Shown here: in pieces, positions 30,907-41,351 of the stretch
Layout: the number at the start of each line of letters is the position of its first letter
Numbering within the stretch: position 1 is the stretch's first letter
NCBI RefSeq assembly: GCF_004361815.1
Contig: NZ_SNWA01000001.1
Coordinates: 1,116,001 to 1,180,000, forward strand
Source: Paraburkholderia sp. BL10I2N1
GTDB lineage: Bacteria > Pseudomonadota > Gammaproteobacteria > Burkholderiales > Burkholderiaceae
Direction of reading: 5' to 3'
DNA length: 64,000 nt
Translations under genes and position numbers: made by a program
The notes under the pieces: model-generated
What the model saw: only the letters and a program-made list of their open reading frames with translations
Database searches by the model: none
What the model was told of the DNA's origin: nothing

Positions 30907-32115
30907 TTACAGTTTTCCGTAGCTATGCAGCCCCGACAGGAACATATTCACGCCGAGGAAGGCGAACGTGGTGACCAGCAGCCCCGTCAGCGCCCACCAG
31001 GCGGCGACGTGGCCGCGCAGGCCCTTCATGAGCCGCATATGCAGCCAGGCTGCGTAGTTCAGCCAGACGATCAGCGCCCACGTTTCCTTCGGGTCCCAGC
31101 TCCAGTAGCCGCCCCACGCTTCGGCCGCCCACAGCGCGCCGAGAATCGTCGCAATCGTGAAGAATGCGAAACCAACCGCAATCGACTTGTACATGACGTC
31201 ATCGAGCACTTCCAGCGCCGGCAGGCGGTCCGCCAGCACGCCGCGCTGCTTCATCAGGTACGCCACACCCACCATTGCCGACAACGCGAAGCTGCCATAA
31301 CCGATGAAGTTGGCCGGGACGTGGATCTTCATCCACCAGCTTTGCAGCGCGGGCACGAGCGGCTGGATCTGCTGTGCGTCGCGCGCGATCGAATACCACA
31401 TCAGGAAGCCGACGGCCGCGCTGATCACGAGCAGCACGAATGCGCCGAGCGCACGCGTGCTGTAGTGCTGCTCGTAGTACAGGTAGAAGAGCGCCGTGAT
31501 CAGGCTGAACAGCACGAACACTTCGTAGAGGTTCGAGATGGGAATATGGCCGACGTCCGCACCGATCAGGTATGACTCGTACCAGCGCACCATCAGCCCG
31601 ACGAAGCCCATCAGCACGGCGGCCCAGGTCATCTTCGAGCCGATCGCGGCGCCCGTCGCCGAGCGCGACAGCATGCCGATCCAGTAGAAGAGCGTCGCGA
31701 GGACGAACAGCGAACTCATCCACAGGATCGCCGACTGGCTCGACAGGAAATATTTCAGGAAGAACGCGTTATCCGCACGGGCGAGATCGCCGTGATACAG
31801 CTGGATGGCAAACAGCGACAGCACGGCGATACCCGCGATCAGCAGACGCGCGGGCTTCCAGCGCCAGCCGAGCACCACGAAAACCGGCACAGCGCACACC
31901 AGCACCAGCTTGTCGTAATAATTCATGTACGGGTAATACCGCGAAAGCGCAAAACCCGCACCGGCAACCATCGCAAGCGCGAACAGCCAGTCGAAAACGC
32001 CAAGACGCTTCAAAAACGGACGATCGTCAAGGAGCGCTGCGTGATCCGCCATATCGGCGAGGCCGCTGCGACGCGAAGACGTAGGGGGGGATGAAGAAAC
32101 CTGAGACAAGTCCAT
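30907..32115 (-). CDS. ccsB: cytochrome c biogenesis protein CcsB (ResC/CcsA type)
   Basis: A 402-residue multi-pass membrane protein from the ATG at 32115, four bases after the resB stop. It carries the heme-handling WWD motif (WGGYWSWDPKETWALIVW) and flanking His-bearing helices typical of System II synthetases. With ResB it exports heme and attaches it to CXXCH apocytochromes in the periplasm. The longer reading to 32238 overlaps resB and lacks family similarity. Confidence 0.94.
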   Translation of the reverse strand: MDLSQVSSSPPTSSRRSGLADMADHAALLDDRPFLKRLGVFDWLFALAMVAGAGFALSRYYPYMNYYDKLVLVCAVPVFVVLGWRWKPARLLIAGIAVLSLFAIQLYHGDLARADNAFFLKYFLSSQSAILWMSSLFVLATLFYWIGMLSRSATGAAIGSKMTWAAVLMGFVGLMVRWYESYLIGADVGHIPISNLYEVFVLFSLITALFYLYYEQHYSTRALGAFVLLVISAAVGFLMWYSIARDAQQIQPLVPALQSWWMKIHVPANFIGYGSFALSAMVGVAYLMKQRGVLADRLPALEVLDDVMYKSIAVGFAFFTIATILGALWAAEAWGGYWSWDPKETWALIVWLNYAAWLHMRLMKGLRGHVAAWWALTGLLVTTFAFLGVNMFLSGLHSYGKL

Positions 32116-32119
32116 GATC

Positions 32120-34330
32120 TTACCGGGTCGAATCGTGTGAGCCTGCCGACTTCGGCGCACCCTCAGGCGCGGTGGCGGCGGATGCATCGGTGGGGTTGAC
32201 GCCCAGCACGACGCCGACTGCGTCGCGTGTCTGAGCAAATTCTCTCTCGAAATCGAGTGTCTTGCGCGCGCTCGACATCGCCATCACGACGTTCACGCCG
32301 TGTTCAGTATCTTTGAGCCAGAACCAGAGGCGCCTTTCACGCACGTAGAACATCGAGAAGATGCCCAACACGAGGAGCAAGCTGCCAAGATACACGACTT
32401 TTTTGCCGGGCGCGCGCGTCAGCTGGAATACCGAGGCCTGGATCTGCTTGAAGGAATCAAGCTGCAGGTAGACCGGCGATCCATACAAAAAGCTGTCAGA
32501 TAGCGCATTGATCGAGCTTTGCACGAAGCGGGTGGCGTCCGCATCCGGCTTCACATCCGGTTCACCGGCCTGTTCGCGGGACAGTTGCCACAGATCCCAC
32601 ATCGAGCCTTCCAGCATGCGCAGAAGCAGGCCTGCAGCCTTTTCCTGCTCGGCCTTCGGTATCGAATGGTCAATGAACGCAGCAATCGCCTGGAATCCGC
32701 CAACGATCTGCCGGTTTGAAGCCTTGCCTTCAGTTTCGTCCGCGCCCGCAAAGAGGGTCAGCACGCGGGATGCGCTTTCTTCGAGATGCTGTTGGAGCTC
32801 CTGATTCGAGCCCGGCACCGAGCGCTGTGCAAAGCGGTGTGCGGCTTGCGCGCGCATCGTCGGGTTTTCGAGCGTCGCGCGCAGATTCATCCATTCCTTG
32901 ACGGTGCCGCCGGCGTCGGCGGGAATGCGGAGGTAGCGGAACGGATCGTCCGGATTCGTGCGCATGCCGGCGAGGAACATGCGCTCGCCATTCACATCGA
33001 CGGGCAGCATGTAATTGTTGTACTCGCGCGCCTGGCCGTCCTTGTCGCGCACCTTATACTGCACCGACGGTCCGACGTTGTGCAGATCCATCGGCTTCGA
33101 TGACTTCGCGCCGGAGCCGAGGCGCTCGTCAAACGCTTCCTTCAGCGAGTGATGCGCGGCCACGCCGCGCACGTCGTTCGCGCCACTGCCGTTCGAGATA
33201 TTTTCGACGTTGATCGCACGGAAATCGGTAAACTCGACCGTCTGTCCATCCGCGCCTGGCGTCGACGCGATGAGCGGAGCCGTGCCGCCGATCGCGCCGC
33301 CGAACGGCTCGGTCTTCGCGGTGTTACCCGTCATCGGGTAGGCCGTCATCTGCATTTGTGAGCCGCCGTCCTGGAAGCTGGACTGATAGATCGACACGCC
33401 GTCGTATTCGAACGGCTTGTTCACCTCGACGCGCGCGGGAATGCGCGCGCCGGTCTTATGATCGATCACGACGATATCGCTCGCGAAGAGCTTCGGCATG
33501 CCGGTCGAGTAGTAGTCGACGATGAACTTGTTCAGTTCGATCGAGAACGGCAGGTCCTGAATCAGCGAGCCGTCCTGCTGGTTCAGGATCGCCGTCGATA
33601 CGTGTTGCCCTTCCGGCACCCAGGCGTAGCCGCGGAACGTCGGATTCGACTGCGACATGCGGTGTTCAGGCGGGATGTCGTTGATGACAGTGTTGCTGCG
33701 GATCGGCGTCTTGTCGAAGAGCCACATCTGCAGCTTGATCGGCAGGTTGCTGTCAAGCAGACCGCCGAGACAGATCACGACAATCGCAAGGTGCGCAAAG
33801 ATGTAGCCGATCCGGGTCATCGCCCCGCGCTTCGCCGCGATCAGCGTGGCGCCGTCCGTTTCGCGCGTAACGAATTTATAGCCGAGTTTGCCCGACAGCT
33901 TCGTCAGCAGTGCGGCGGTCTGCGCACGCGTGCCGTGCGCCGCGAACTCGCCCTTGTGATGAAACGCGCGAAGGCTGCCTTCGCGGACCTTGACCTTCCA
34001 GCTCTTCATGTCAGCGATCATTTTCGGTGCGTTGCGGATCACGCACAGCGAGACCGACACGATGAGAAAACCGAGGATCAGCATGAACCACCAGGCGCTG
34101 TACACGTTGTACAGGCTCAGCGAGCGGAAGATGTCTGCCCAGAAAGGGCCGAACTGATTGACGTAGTTGGGATATGGATCGTCCTGGGTGAGAACGGTGC
34201 CGATAACGCTCGCGATCGCAAGAATCACGAGCATTGCAATGGCGAAGCGCATCGAACTCAACAACTCGACCGCTCTGCGCATCGCGCGGTGGCCCGACTT
34301 CAACTGCAAACCCGACGTGGTGACGCTCAT
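32120..34330 (-). CDS. resB: cytochrome c biogenesis protein ResB (Ccs1)
   Basis: A 736-residue System II component. Three N-terminal membrane helices (about 26-45, 80-100, 165-185) include SSMRFAIAMLVILAIASVIGT. A large periplasmic domain follows, and a last helix near the C-terminus (VVYLGSLLLVLGIFSMFYV). The conserved His/aromatic surface binds heme en route to apocytochrome. It pairs with ccsB immediately downstream. The C-terminal tail after the last helix is Ala/Thr-rich. Length is normal for betaproteobacteria. Confidence 0.94.
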   Translation of the reverse strand: MSVTTSGLQLKSGHRAMRRAVELLSSMRFAIAMLVILAIASVIGTVLTQDDPYPNYVNQFGPFWADIFRSLSLYNVYSAWWFMLILGFLIVSVSLCVIRNAPKMIADMKSWKVKVREGSLRAFHHKGEFAAHGTRAQTAALLTKLSGKLGYKFVTRETDGATLIAAKRGAMTRIGYIFAHLAIVVICLGGLLDSNLPIKLQMWLFDKTPIRSNTVINDIPPEHRMSQSNPTFRGYAWVPEGQHVSTAILNQQDGSLIQDLPFSIELNKFIVDYYSTGMPKLFASDIVVIDHKTGARIPARVEVNKPFEYDGVSIYQSSFQDGGSQMQMTAYPMTGNTAKTEPFGGAIGGTAPLIASTPGADGQTVEFTDFRAINVENISNGSGANDVRGVAAHHSLKEAFDERLGSGAKSSKPMDLHNVGPSVQYKVRDKDGQAREYNNYMLPVDVNGERMFLAGMRTNPDDPFRYLRIPADAGGTVKEWMNLRATLENPTMRAQAAHRFAQRSVPGSNQELQQHLEESASRVLTLFAGADETEGKASNRQIVGGFQAIAAFIDHSIPKAEQEKAAGLLLRMLEGSMWDLWQLSREQAGEPDVKPDADATRFVQSSINALSDSFLYGSPVYLQLDSFKQIQASVFQLTRAPGKKVVYLGSLLLVLGIFSMFYVRERRLWFWLKDTEHGVNVVMAMSSARKTLDFEREFAQTRDAVGVVLGVNPTDASAATAPEGAPKSAGSHDSTR

Positions 34331-34350
34331 TCAAACTCCGACTGAACAGC

Positions 34351-34407
34351 AAAAAAGGGTGGAGGGCCATCGCCTCGTGACGACGCCCCCACCCTTTTCT
34401 TGTTTTT
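34351..34407 (-). terminator. terminator of the cytochrome c4 gene
   Basis: AAAAGGGTGG (34353-34362) pairs with CCACCCTTTT (34389-34398). The enclosed 26 bases can fold further. On the minus strand six T follow. It lies between the cytochrome c4 stop and resB, so the latter would need its own promoter or read-through. Confidence 0.6.
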
Positions 34408-34447
34408 ACCGGCCTGGATGGGCCAGTTGCACCTGCGTGCGGACTTC

Positions 34448-35107
34448 CTAATGCAAGCCCGCGATGTAATCAGCGACTGCCTTGATCTCGCTATCCGACA
34501 GGCGGTTCGAGACCGTGTGCATCGCTTCGTTGTTGTTGCGAGCACCGGGCCCCTGCTGGAACGCAGTCAGCTGCGCGACCGAGTAATCCGACCACTGTCC
34601 CGACAGACGCGGGTACTGGGACGGAATCCCCTGCCCCGTCGGGCCATGACAGCTCGCACACGCCGGCACACCCTTGTCCGCAATACCGCCGCGATAGATC
34701 CGCTGACCCATCGGAACCGTATTCTTGTTGTGTGCGTAGCCGGGTTTCGGTACCTGTGCTGCGAAGTACGTGGCCACGTTGATCATGTCCTGATCGGATA
34801 GCGCGGCTACCATGCCCGCCATGATCGCATTGTTGCGCGCCGGCTGCTTTGCGCCGGGCTGAGTCTTGAAATCCATGAGCTGCTTCACGAGGTACTCGGG
34901 ATGTTGACCCGCGAGCTTCGGATACGAACCACCGGCACTGTTACCGTCCGCACCGTGACACGACGCGCAAACCTGCGCCGCAATTGCCTGCCCCCGATTC
35001 ACGTCCGGTTTTGCCGGATCTGCTGCTCTTGCCCCCGCTACCCAACCCAAACCTGAAAGACCTGTCGCTACCTGAAGCACCATCAGAGACTTGAACAGTC
35101 GATTCAT
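34448..35107 (-). CDS. cytochrome c4 (diheme)
   Basis: A 219-residue periplasmic diheme cytochrome from the ATG at 35107; a GTG two codons upstream is less likely. A signal peptide (about 1-28, ending AGARA) is followed by two homologous c-type domains. Each has one CXXCH: C47-A-S-C50-H51 and C150-A-S-C153-H154. Candidate axial Met residues are in the regions MAGMVAALSD and NEAMHTVSNRLSD. Cytochrome c4 carries electrons to terminal oxidases. It is adjacent to the System II assembly genes that would mature it. Confidence 0.95.
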   Translation of the reverse strand: MNRLFKSLMVLQVATGLSGLGWVAGARAADPAKPDVNRGQAIAAQVCASCHGADGNSAGGSYPKLAGQHPEYLVKQLMDFKTQPGAKQPARNNAIMAGMVAALSDQDMINVATYFAAQVPKPGYAHNKNTVPMGQRIYRGGIADKGVPACASCHGPTGQGIPSQYPRLSGQWSDYSVAQLTAFQQGPGARNNNEAMHTVSNRLSDSEIKAVADYIAGLH

Positions 35108-35271
35108 TCGCACACCCTGTTTCGTCTTGTGGGAATTAGAGGTTCTGCAAAATACGACGGCGACCGCTTGAAATGCACTGCATGAAACAGATCAACGCTT
35201 GCACGGTTTTTACCGCTGATTTTCACCGCGGAGGCTCGCTCCTCGCCCCACAGGTCTTCAGTAAACCGCCG

Positions 35272-35283
35272 TATTGTACAATA
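35272..35283. promoter_or_regulatory. palindromic -10-like element between cytochrome c4 and engB
   Basis: TATTGTACAATA is a perfect 12-base palindrome 82 bases before engB and 165 bases before the divergent cytochrome gene. It contains TACAAT on both strands, a good -10 box, so it could serve divergent promoters or be an operator. The -35 regions are poor. No gene is present in the gap 35108-35364. Confidence 0.35.
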
Positions 35284-35364
35284 ACTCGCTAATCGCGAAG
35301 ACGCCAGTCGGGCTTGTCCCGTCCCCAATCCGGGCCACCGGGCGTCTCACACCCTGGTTCCCTC

Positions 35365-36018
35365 ATGTCCTTCCTGCTCCACCAAGCCCGCTTCTTCACG
35401 ACCGTCAATCATCTGCGTGATCTGCCGGCGACGTCTCAACCCGAGGTCGCCTTTGCCGGGCGCTCCAATGCCGGGAAGTCGACCGCCATCAACCTCCTGT
35501 GCAACCAGAAGCGCCTCGCCTTCGCCAGTAAAACGCCAGGGCGCACCCAGCACATCAACTATTTCTCAGTGGGGCCCGCGGCCGAGCCGGTCGCTCATCT
35601 GGTCGATCTGCCAGGCTATGGCTATGCGGAGGTTCCCGGCGCTGCGAAGACGCACTGGGAAGCGCTCCTGTCCGCTTATCTGCAATCGCGAGCCCAGTTG
35701 CGCGGCATGATTCTGATGATGGATTCGCGTCGCCCTCTGACCGACCTCGATCGAACGATGATCGAATGGTTTGCACCTACCGGCAAGCCGATCCATACCC
35801 TCTTGACGAAGTGCGACAAATTGACGCGCCAGGAAAGCGTGAATGCGCTGCGTTCGACACAAAAGGGGCTCGCCGAGTATCGCGCCGCCGGCTATCAAGG
35901 CGAGCTGACTGTACAGCTGTTTTCCGCCTTGAAACGCATTGGGCTGGACGAAGCGCACGAGCTGATCGAAAGCTGGGTGGCGCCCACGTCGGCCGACGAA
36001 GCCGTTGCGGCGGAATAA
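35365..36018 (+). CDS. engB: ribosome biogenesis GTPase EngB (YihA/YsxC)
   Basis: A 217-residue TRAFAC GTPase needed for 50S subunit assembly. The G1 loop is GRSNAGKST (32-40), G2 lies in [13 protein letters not shown]3 is DLPGYGYA and G4 is TKCDK. The ATG at 35365 gives the family N-terminus [14 protein letters not shown]; a 17-residue upstream extension to 35314 is not conserved-looking. It is transcribed alone, divergent from the cytochrome gene. Confidence 0.96.
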   Translation: MSFLLHQARFFTTVNHLRDLPATSQPEVAFAGRSNAGKSTAINLLCNQKRLAFASKTPGRTQHINYFSVGPAAEPVAHLVDLPGYGYAEVPGAAKTHWEALLSAYLQSRAQLRGMILMMDSRRPLTDLDRTMIEWFAPTGKPIHTLLTKCDKLTRQESVNALRSTQKGLAEYRAAGYQGELTVQLFSALKRIGLDEAHELIESWVAPTSADEAVAAE

Positions 36019-36043
36019 GCTGGCACTACTTTTCGTCGCCCAT

Positions 36044-36071
36044 AAAAAAACCCGCCGCTAGTGACGGCGGG
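36044..36071 (-). terminator. hairpin with U-run on the strand opposite engB/hemB
   Basis: CCCGCCG (36051-36057) and CGGCGGG (36065-36071) form a seven-base stem. Seven A precede it on the plus strand, so the U-tract is on the minus strand. It is 30-50 bases after the engB stop. Both neighbours, engB and hemB, are plus-strand genes, so as drawn it would stop antisense transcription coming from the hemB side. On the plus strand it lacks a T-run and would be a weak terminator at best. Confidence 0.5.
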
Positions 36072-36084
36072 TCAAACAGCCTAA

Positions 36085-37236
<1,152 letters not shown>

Positions 37237-37270
37237 TCGCGCGGCTCGCGTTGACCGATTAATGCATGTA

Positions 37271-37307
37271 AAGAGGCGTTTCGCTCAGAGCGAAACGCCT
37301 CTTTTTT
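37271..37307 (+). terminator. bidirectional terminator between hemB and dsbD
   Basis: GAGGCGTTTCGC (37273-37284) pairs perfectly with GCGAAACGCCTC (37290-37301) around a five-base loop, followed by TTTTTT on the plus strand. It lies between the convergent hemB and dsbD genes. On the minus strand the tail is only AA-TT mixed, so the plus direction is stronger. Confidence 0.85.
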
Positions 37308-37361
37308 CGCGCTGTTAGGGTTGCCAGGCGGGGTCGTCGCCCGGCCGATCGAAATCGACGG

Positions 37362-39248
37362 CTAGGACTTCGACGCTGCTGCGCGATCAAGACTGCGCAG
37401 GAAAACATCGGCTGGTTCATATCCCACCACGCGCAATACCTCCTTGCCGCCCCGATCGAAGAAGATGATCCCGGGCGGTCCAAACAGGTCGAAGCGCTTA
37501 AGCAACGCCTGATCGTCTGTGTTGTTGGCGGTGACGTCCGCCCGCAGCAGGTGAAGTTGCTGCAGTTTCGCGTGCACACGCGGGTCGTTGAAGGTGAATT
37601 TCTCCATTTCCTTACAGCTGACGCACCAATCCGCGTAGAAGTCGAGCATCGCCGGCTGAGCAGCTGTCCTGACCGCCAGATCCAGTTCCCCGGAAGAGCG
37701 AACTGGCGCGAACGCGGGTTCGTCCACTCGCGCGCCGGCAGGCGCCTGGCCACGCGCCGCAAGCACAGCCAGCGGACGCAGCGGATCGGACGAACCGGCG
37801 GCAACGCCGACCAGCAATACCGCCGCCCAGATAGCGAGCGCCGCGCCCACGCCGCGGCCGAGCCTGCGCCATATTGAGCTTCCACCCGCGTTCGGCGTGA
37901 AAAGTCCCAGCGCGGCGGCCGCCACCAGCAGCCAGAGCGCGCTCAGCAGCATTTGGGCCGCTGACGCAAGCACGGGCCAGACGATCCACAGTGCAGCCGC
38001 GAGCAATACGACCCCGAAGAATACCTTCACGCCGTCCATCCACGTGCCGGCGCGCGGCAACAACGTCCCTGCGCCAACTCCGATGACCAGAAGCGGCACG
38101 CCAAGTCCTATGCCCATCGAAAACAGCGCGGCACCGCCAAGCACTGCGTTGCCCGTGTGTGCAATGAACGCAAGAACGGCGAATAGGGGCGCCGTCATGC
38201 ACGCACCGACCACGAGTGCCGATAACGCGCCCATCCCCGCCACGGCCACGAATTTGCCTCCCGAGCGCCCTTGTGATACCCGCGATGCGCCATCCTGCCA
38301 ACGCTGAGGAAGCGCGAGGTCGAAACCCGCGATCAACGTGAGCGCAAAGGCCGTGAGCAGCACCGCGAACGCCCCCAGCACCCAGGGATTTTGCAACCAC
38401 GCCCCGAGGCTCTGTCCGACAAGCGCAGCGGCAACCCCAAGCGCCGTGTAGACAAGCGCCATACCGATTACGTAAGAGAGCGACAGCGCGAACCCGCGCG
38501 CCCGCGTTACCTTGGCGCCCTCGCCGATGATGATTGCTGAGAGGATCGGAATCATCGGATACGAACACGGAAGAAGGCTCAACACGACGCCCGCGACGAA
38601 ATACAGCCCCATGATGGCAATGAAACCGCCTCCTTGCAGCAGGGATGCCGCGTAGTCGGCGCTCGTCGCGCGTTGATACCAGGATTCCCCTTCGGACGGT
38701 TCCGAGGCGGTGGTGAGCGACGACGCGCCGGCAACAGCGTTTGCGGCCGGATCGACCGCCTTCAGTGCTGCGCCGGTCACGTGATACGCGCGTTCCATCG
38801 GCGGATAACAGATACCCGCATCGGCGCATCCCTGCGAGGTGACCGCCAGATCAAAAGCACCTGAGGCCGATTTGACCGGGATATGGATCGTCAGGTCACC
38901 GCGATACGTTTCAACGTTTTTCTGAAATGTATCGTCGAACTTGACGTGCCCGGCAGGCAAGCGGGCGTTGCCGAGGCTCACGGTTCCGTTACGTGTCGCG
39001 AAGTTGAAGCGCTCACGGTACATGTAGTAACCGTCGGCGATTTTGTAGTGAACAACGACTTCGCCGGGTTGCTCGCTCGCGCTGAATTTGAAAGCGACGT
39101 CTGGGTCGAGAAAATCGTCCGCAGCGTGGACTGCGCCGGCAAACGGCAGCGCGAGCAGGAAACACAGTGACAATGCGACGGCACGCAACACTACGCGCGC
39201 ATGCCGGTTCAGGCGGTTAAACATGGAGAGAGCGTTGAGTTTCGGCAT
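37362..39248 (-). CDS. dsbD: thiol:disulfide interchange protein DsbD
   Basis: A 628-residue DsbD. It has a signal peptide, an N-terminal immunoglobulin-like domain with the Cys pair in CADAGICYPP, eight membrane helices including LSLLPCSYPMIPILSAII and VVGACMTAPLFAVLAFI (one transmembrane Cys each), and a C-terminal thioredoxin domain with C542-V-S-C545 in DWCVSCKEMEKF. It moves electrons from cytoplasmic thioredoxin to periplasmic DsbC and cytochrome c assembly factors. The annotated ATG overlaps cutA by 32 bases; an ATG at 39224 (MFNRLNRHAR) overlaps it by only eight and is equally plausible. Neither has a clear ribosome binding site. Confidence 0.94.
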   Translation of the reverse strand: MPKLNALSMFNRLNRHARVVLRAVALSLCFLLALPFAGAVHAADDFLDPDVAFKFSASEQPGEVVVHYKIADGYYMYRERFNFATRNGTVSLGNARLPAGHVKFDDTFQKNVETYRGDLTIHIPVKSASGAFDLAVTSQGCADAGICYPPMERAYHVTGAALKAVDPAANAVAGASSLTTASEPSEGESWYQRATSADYAASLLQGGGFIAIMGLYFVAGVVLSLLPCSYPMIPILSAIIIGEGAKVTRARGFALSLSYVIGMALVYTALGVAAALVGQSLGAWLQNPWVLGAFAVLLTAFALTLIAGFDLALPQRWQDGASRVSQGRSGGKFVAVAGMGALSALVVGACMTAPLFAVLAFIAHTGNAVLGGAALFSMGIGLGVPLLVIGVGAGTLLPRAGTWMDGVKVFFGVVLLAAALWIVWPVLASAAQMLLSALWLLVAAAALGLFTPNAGGSSIWRRLGRGVGAALAIWAAVLLVGVAAGSSDPLRPLAVLAARGQAPAGARVDEPAFAPVRSSGELDLAVRTAAQPAMLDFYADWCVSCKEMEKFTFNDPRVHAKLQQLHLLRADVTANNTDDQALLKRFDLFGPPGIIFFDRGGKEVLRVVGYEPADVFLRSLDRAAASKS

Positions 39249-39549
39249 TGACCCACTGGCCGTATCCGGCTGAGGCTGTCGCTTGCCACGAAACGATTTC
39301 GGGTGTGTCGTACGGATGAAGCGTCTGGATCAACTGTTCGAGTTCCAGCGCCCGTGCGACGCCTGTTTTGAAGAGCAACTGGATTTCATCGGCGGATTCG
39401 AGCTTGCCCTGCCAGCGATAGTTCGAACGCACCGAGCCGATTTGTGTCACGCATGCAGCGAGCCGGGTGCTCAACGCCGCGGACGCGAGTTTTTGCGCAG
39501 TTTCCGCATCAGGCACAGTCGTCAGGATCAACGTCACATTCACGCTCAC
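39217..39549 (-). CDS. cutA: divalent cation tolerance protein CutA
   Basis: A 110-residue CutA1, a trimeric ferredoxin-fold protein linked to divalent metal tolerance. Motifs are PDAETAQKLASAALSTRLAACV, NYRWQGKLESADEIQLLFKT and HPYDTPEIVSWQ. It starts at a GTG (39549) with GGAG eight bases upstream. It precedes and overlaps dsbD, a common cutA-dsbD pairing. Confidence 0.94.
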   Translation of the reverse strand: MSVNVTLILTTVPDAETAQKLASAALSTRLAACVTQIGSVRSNYRWQGKLESADEIQLLFKTGVARALELEQLIQTLHPYDTPEIVSWQATASAGYGQWVNAETQRSLHV

Positions 39550-39649
39550 AATCGGCTCCGCTGGGTCAGGAGGAATCCAGTGACCCTATCGTATCACCCG
39601 GAGCAACGACGCCGCTTCGAACCGCAGCAGCGCCATGTGGTCGCGGAAA

Positions 39650-39680
39650 GCAAAAAAGCCAGGCGAATGCCTGGCTTTCT
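39650..39680 (-). terminator. terminator of the alpha ribosomal operon
   Basis: AAGCCAGGC (39656-39664) pairs perfectly with GCCTGGCTT (39669-39677) around GAAT; the minus strand continues with six T. It lies about 25 bases after the rplQ stop and ends the ribosomal super-cluster. Confidence 0.88.
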
Positions 39681-39701
39681 TGTTGGGTATTGCCGCGATC
39701 C

Positions 39702-40097
39702 TTATTCCGCTTCCTGCACGTTGTCCGCTTCAACGACATCCGGGCGGTCCAGCAGTTCGACCAGAGCCATCGGCGCGTTGTCGCCTACGCGGAAACCGAA
39801 CTTCAGGATGCGCAGATAGCCACCTGGACGATTCGCGAAGCGGGGACCGAGCACGTCGAACAGCTTCGTGACCGAGTCACGATCGCGCAGGCGGTTGAAC
39901 ACCAGACGACGATTTGCCAGCGACGGCTTCTTACCGAGCGTGATCAGCGGCTCGACGACTTTACGGAGTTCCTTCGCTTTCGGCAGCGTCGTCTTGATGA
40001 CTTCGTGCTCGATGAGCGAGTTGGACATGTTACGGAGCATTGCCAAACGGTGGCTGCTCGTGCGGTTCAGTTTCCGCAGACCATGACGGTGACGCAT
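39702..40097 (-). CDS. rplQ: 50S ribosomal protein L17
   Basis: A 131-residue L17, starting [20 protein letters not shown] with AAGGAAA upstream. It binds 23S rRNA near the exit tunnel. It is the last gene of the alpha operon. The family core is about 115-120 residues; the extra C-terminus is acidic ([13 protein letters not shown]). Confidence 0.97.
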   Translation of the reverse strand: MRHRHGLRKLNRTSSHRLAMLRNMSNSLIEHEVIKTTLPKAKELRKVVEPLITLGKKPSLANRRLVFNRLRDRDSVTKLFDVLGPRFANRPGGYLRILKFGFRVGDNAPMALVELLDRPDVVEADNVQEAE

Positions 40098-40190
40098 TTC
40101 AATTTCCTTGATTCAAAGTTTTGGTCCAGCTCTTCTATCGCGCTCGCCCGATCCTGAGATCGGCGGACGCACGGGCCGGTAGTGAAATAG

Positions 40191-40221
40191 CAAAACGCGG
40201 ATTCTAAAGGAAAATCCGCGT
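40191..40221 (-). terminator. hairpin between rpoA and rplQ
   Basis: ACGCGGATT (40195-40203) pairs with AATCCGCGT (40213-40221); on the minus strand TTTTGC follows. The T-run is short, so it may attenuate or stabilise rather than fully stop rplQ transcription. It lies in the 152-base rpoA-rplQ gap. Confidence 0.4.
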
Positions 40222-40249
40222 CTTTGCCAGTCGCGGTACAGCGTGCCAC

Positions 40250-41227
40250 TTACTTGTCGAGGCCAGCCGGCGGCCAGTTTTCGAGCTTCATGCCGAGCGT
40301 CAGACCCCGCGAAGCGAGCACTTCCTTGATCTCGTTCAGCGACTTGCGACCCAGATTCGGCGTTTTGAGCAGCTCGTTTTCCGTGCGCTGGATCAGGTCG
40401 CCAATGTAGTAAATGTTCTCGGCCTTCAGGCAGTTCGCGGAACGAACCGTCAATTCGAGGTCGTCAACCGGACGCAGCAGGATCGGATCGATCTGCGGCG
40501 CACGCGACGGTGCTTCCGCCGTGGCTTCCGTGCCTTCCAGAGCTGCGAATACCGACAATTGATCAACCAGAATACGCGCCGATTGACGGATCGCTTCTTC
40601 GGGCGAAATCACACCGTTGGTTTCGATGTTCATCACGAGCTTGTCGAGATCGGTACGTTGTTCGACACGCGCGCTCTCCACTGCATAGCTCACGCGGCGA
40701 ACCGGCGAGAAAGACGCGTCCAGCACGATGCGGCCGATGATCTTGGCCGACTCGTCGCCATAGCGACGCACGTTACCCGGCACATAGCCGCGGCCCTTTT
40801 CCACTTTGATCTGCACATCGAGCTTGCCGCCCTTCGACAGATGCGCAATCACGTGATCCGGGTTGATCACTTCGCAATCGTGAGCGAGTTCGATGTCGCC
40901 AGCGGTAACAACGCCTTCGCCTTCCTTGCGCAGTGTAACCGTCACTTCATCACGGTTATGCAGCTTGAACACGACACCCTTCAAGTTCAACAACAGGTTG
41001 ACCACATCCTCCTGCACACCGTCGAGCGTCGAGTATTCGTGCACAACGCCTGCGATCGTAACTTCAGTCGGCGCGTAGCCAACCATCGACGAAAGCAACA
41101 CACGCCGAAGCGCGTTACCCAAGGTGTGGCCGTAACCGCGTTCAAACGGTTCCATAACCACTTTCGCATGGCTCTCGCCGAGCGATTCGACTGCAATGAT
41201 CTTGGGCTTCAACAAACTGGTTTGCAT
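40250..41227 (-). CDS. rpoA: RNA polymerase alpha subunit
   Basis: A 325-residue alpha subunit. The N-terminal dimerisation domain (about 1-235) includes [21 protein letters not shown], which nucleates polymerase assembly. After an Ala/Glu-rich linker, the C-terminal domain carries [16 protein letters not shown] and [18 protein letters not shown], the surface contacting UP elements and activators. Its 124-base leader has an inverted repeat, CCTCGGCT (41247-41254) with AGCCGAGG (41298-41305), of unknown function. Confidence 0.98.
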   Translation of the reverse strand: MQTSLLKPKIIAVESLGESHAKVVMEPFERGYGHTLGNALRRVLLSSMVGYAPTEVTIAGVVHEYSTLDGVQEDVVNLLLNLKGVVFKLHNRDEVTVTLRKEGEGVVTAGDIELAHDCEVINPDHVIAHLSKGGKLDVQIKVEKGRGYVPGNVRRYGDESAKIIGRIVLDASFSPVRRVSYAVESARVEQRTDLDKLVMNIETNGVISPEEAIRQSARILVDQLSVFAALEGTEATAEAPSRAPQIDPILLRPVDDLELTVRSANCLKAENIYYIGDLIQRTENELLKTPNLGRKSLNEIKEVLASRGLTLGMKLENWPPAGLDK

Positions 41228-41351
41228 AGGTTTTCCTTTTCAATACCCTCGGCTCGTTACACCGATAAGGCTGACCGGTAACAACCTGAAAATAAACAGC
41301 CGAGGCTCCCCCTTGCGCAACGCAATCGGGGTGCCCCGGCCGTCAATCCGA

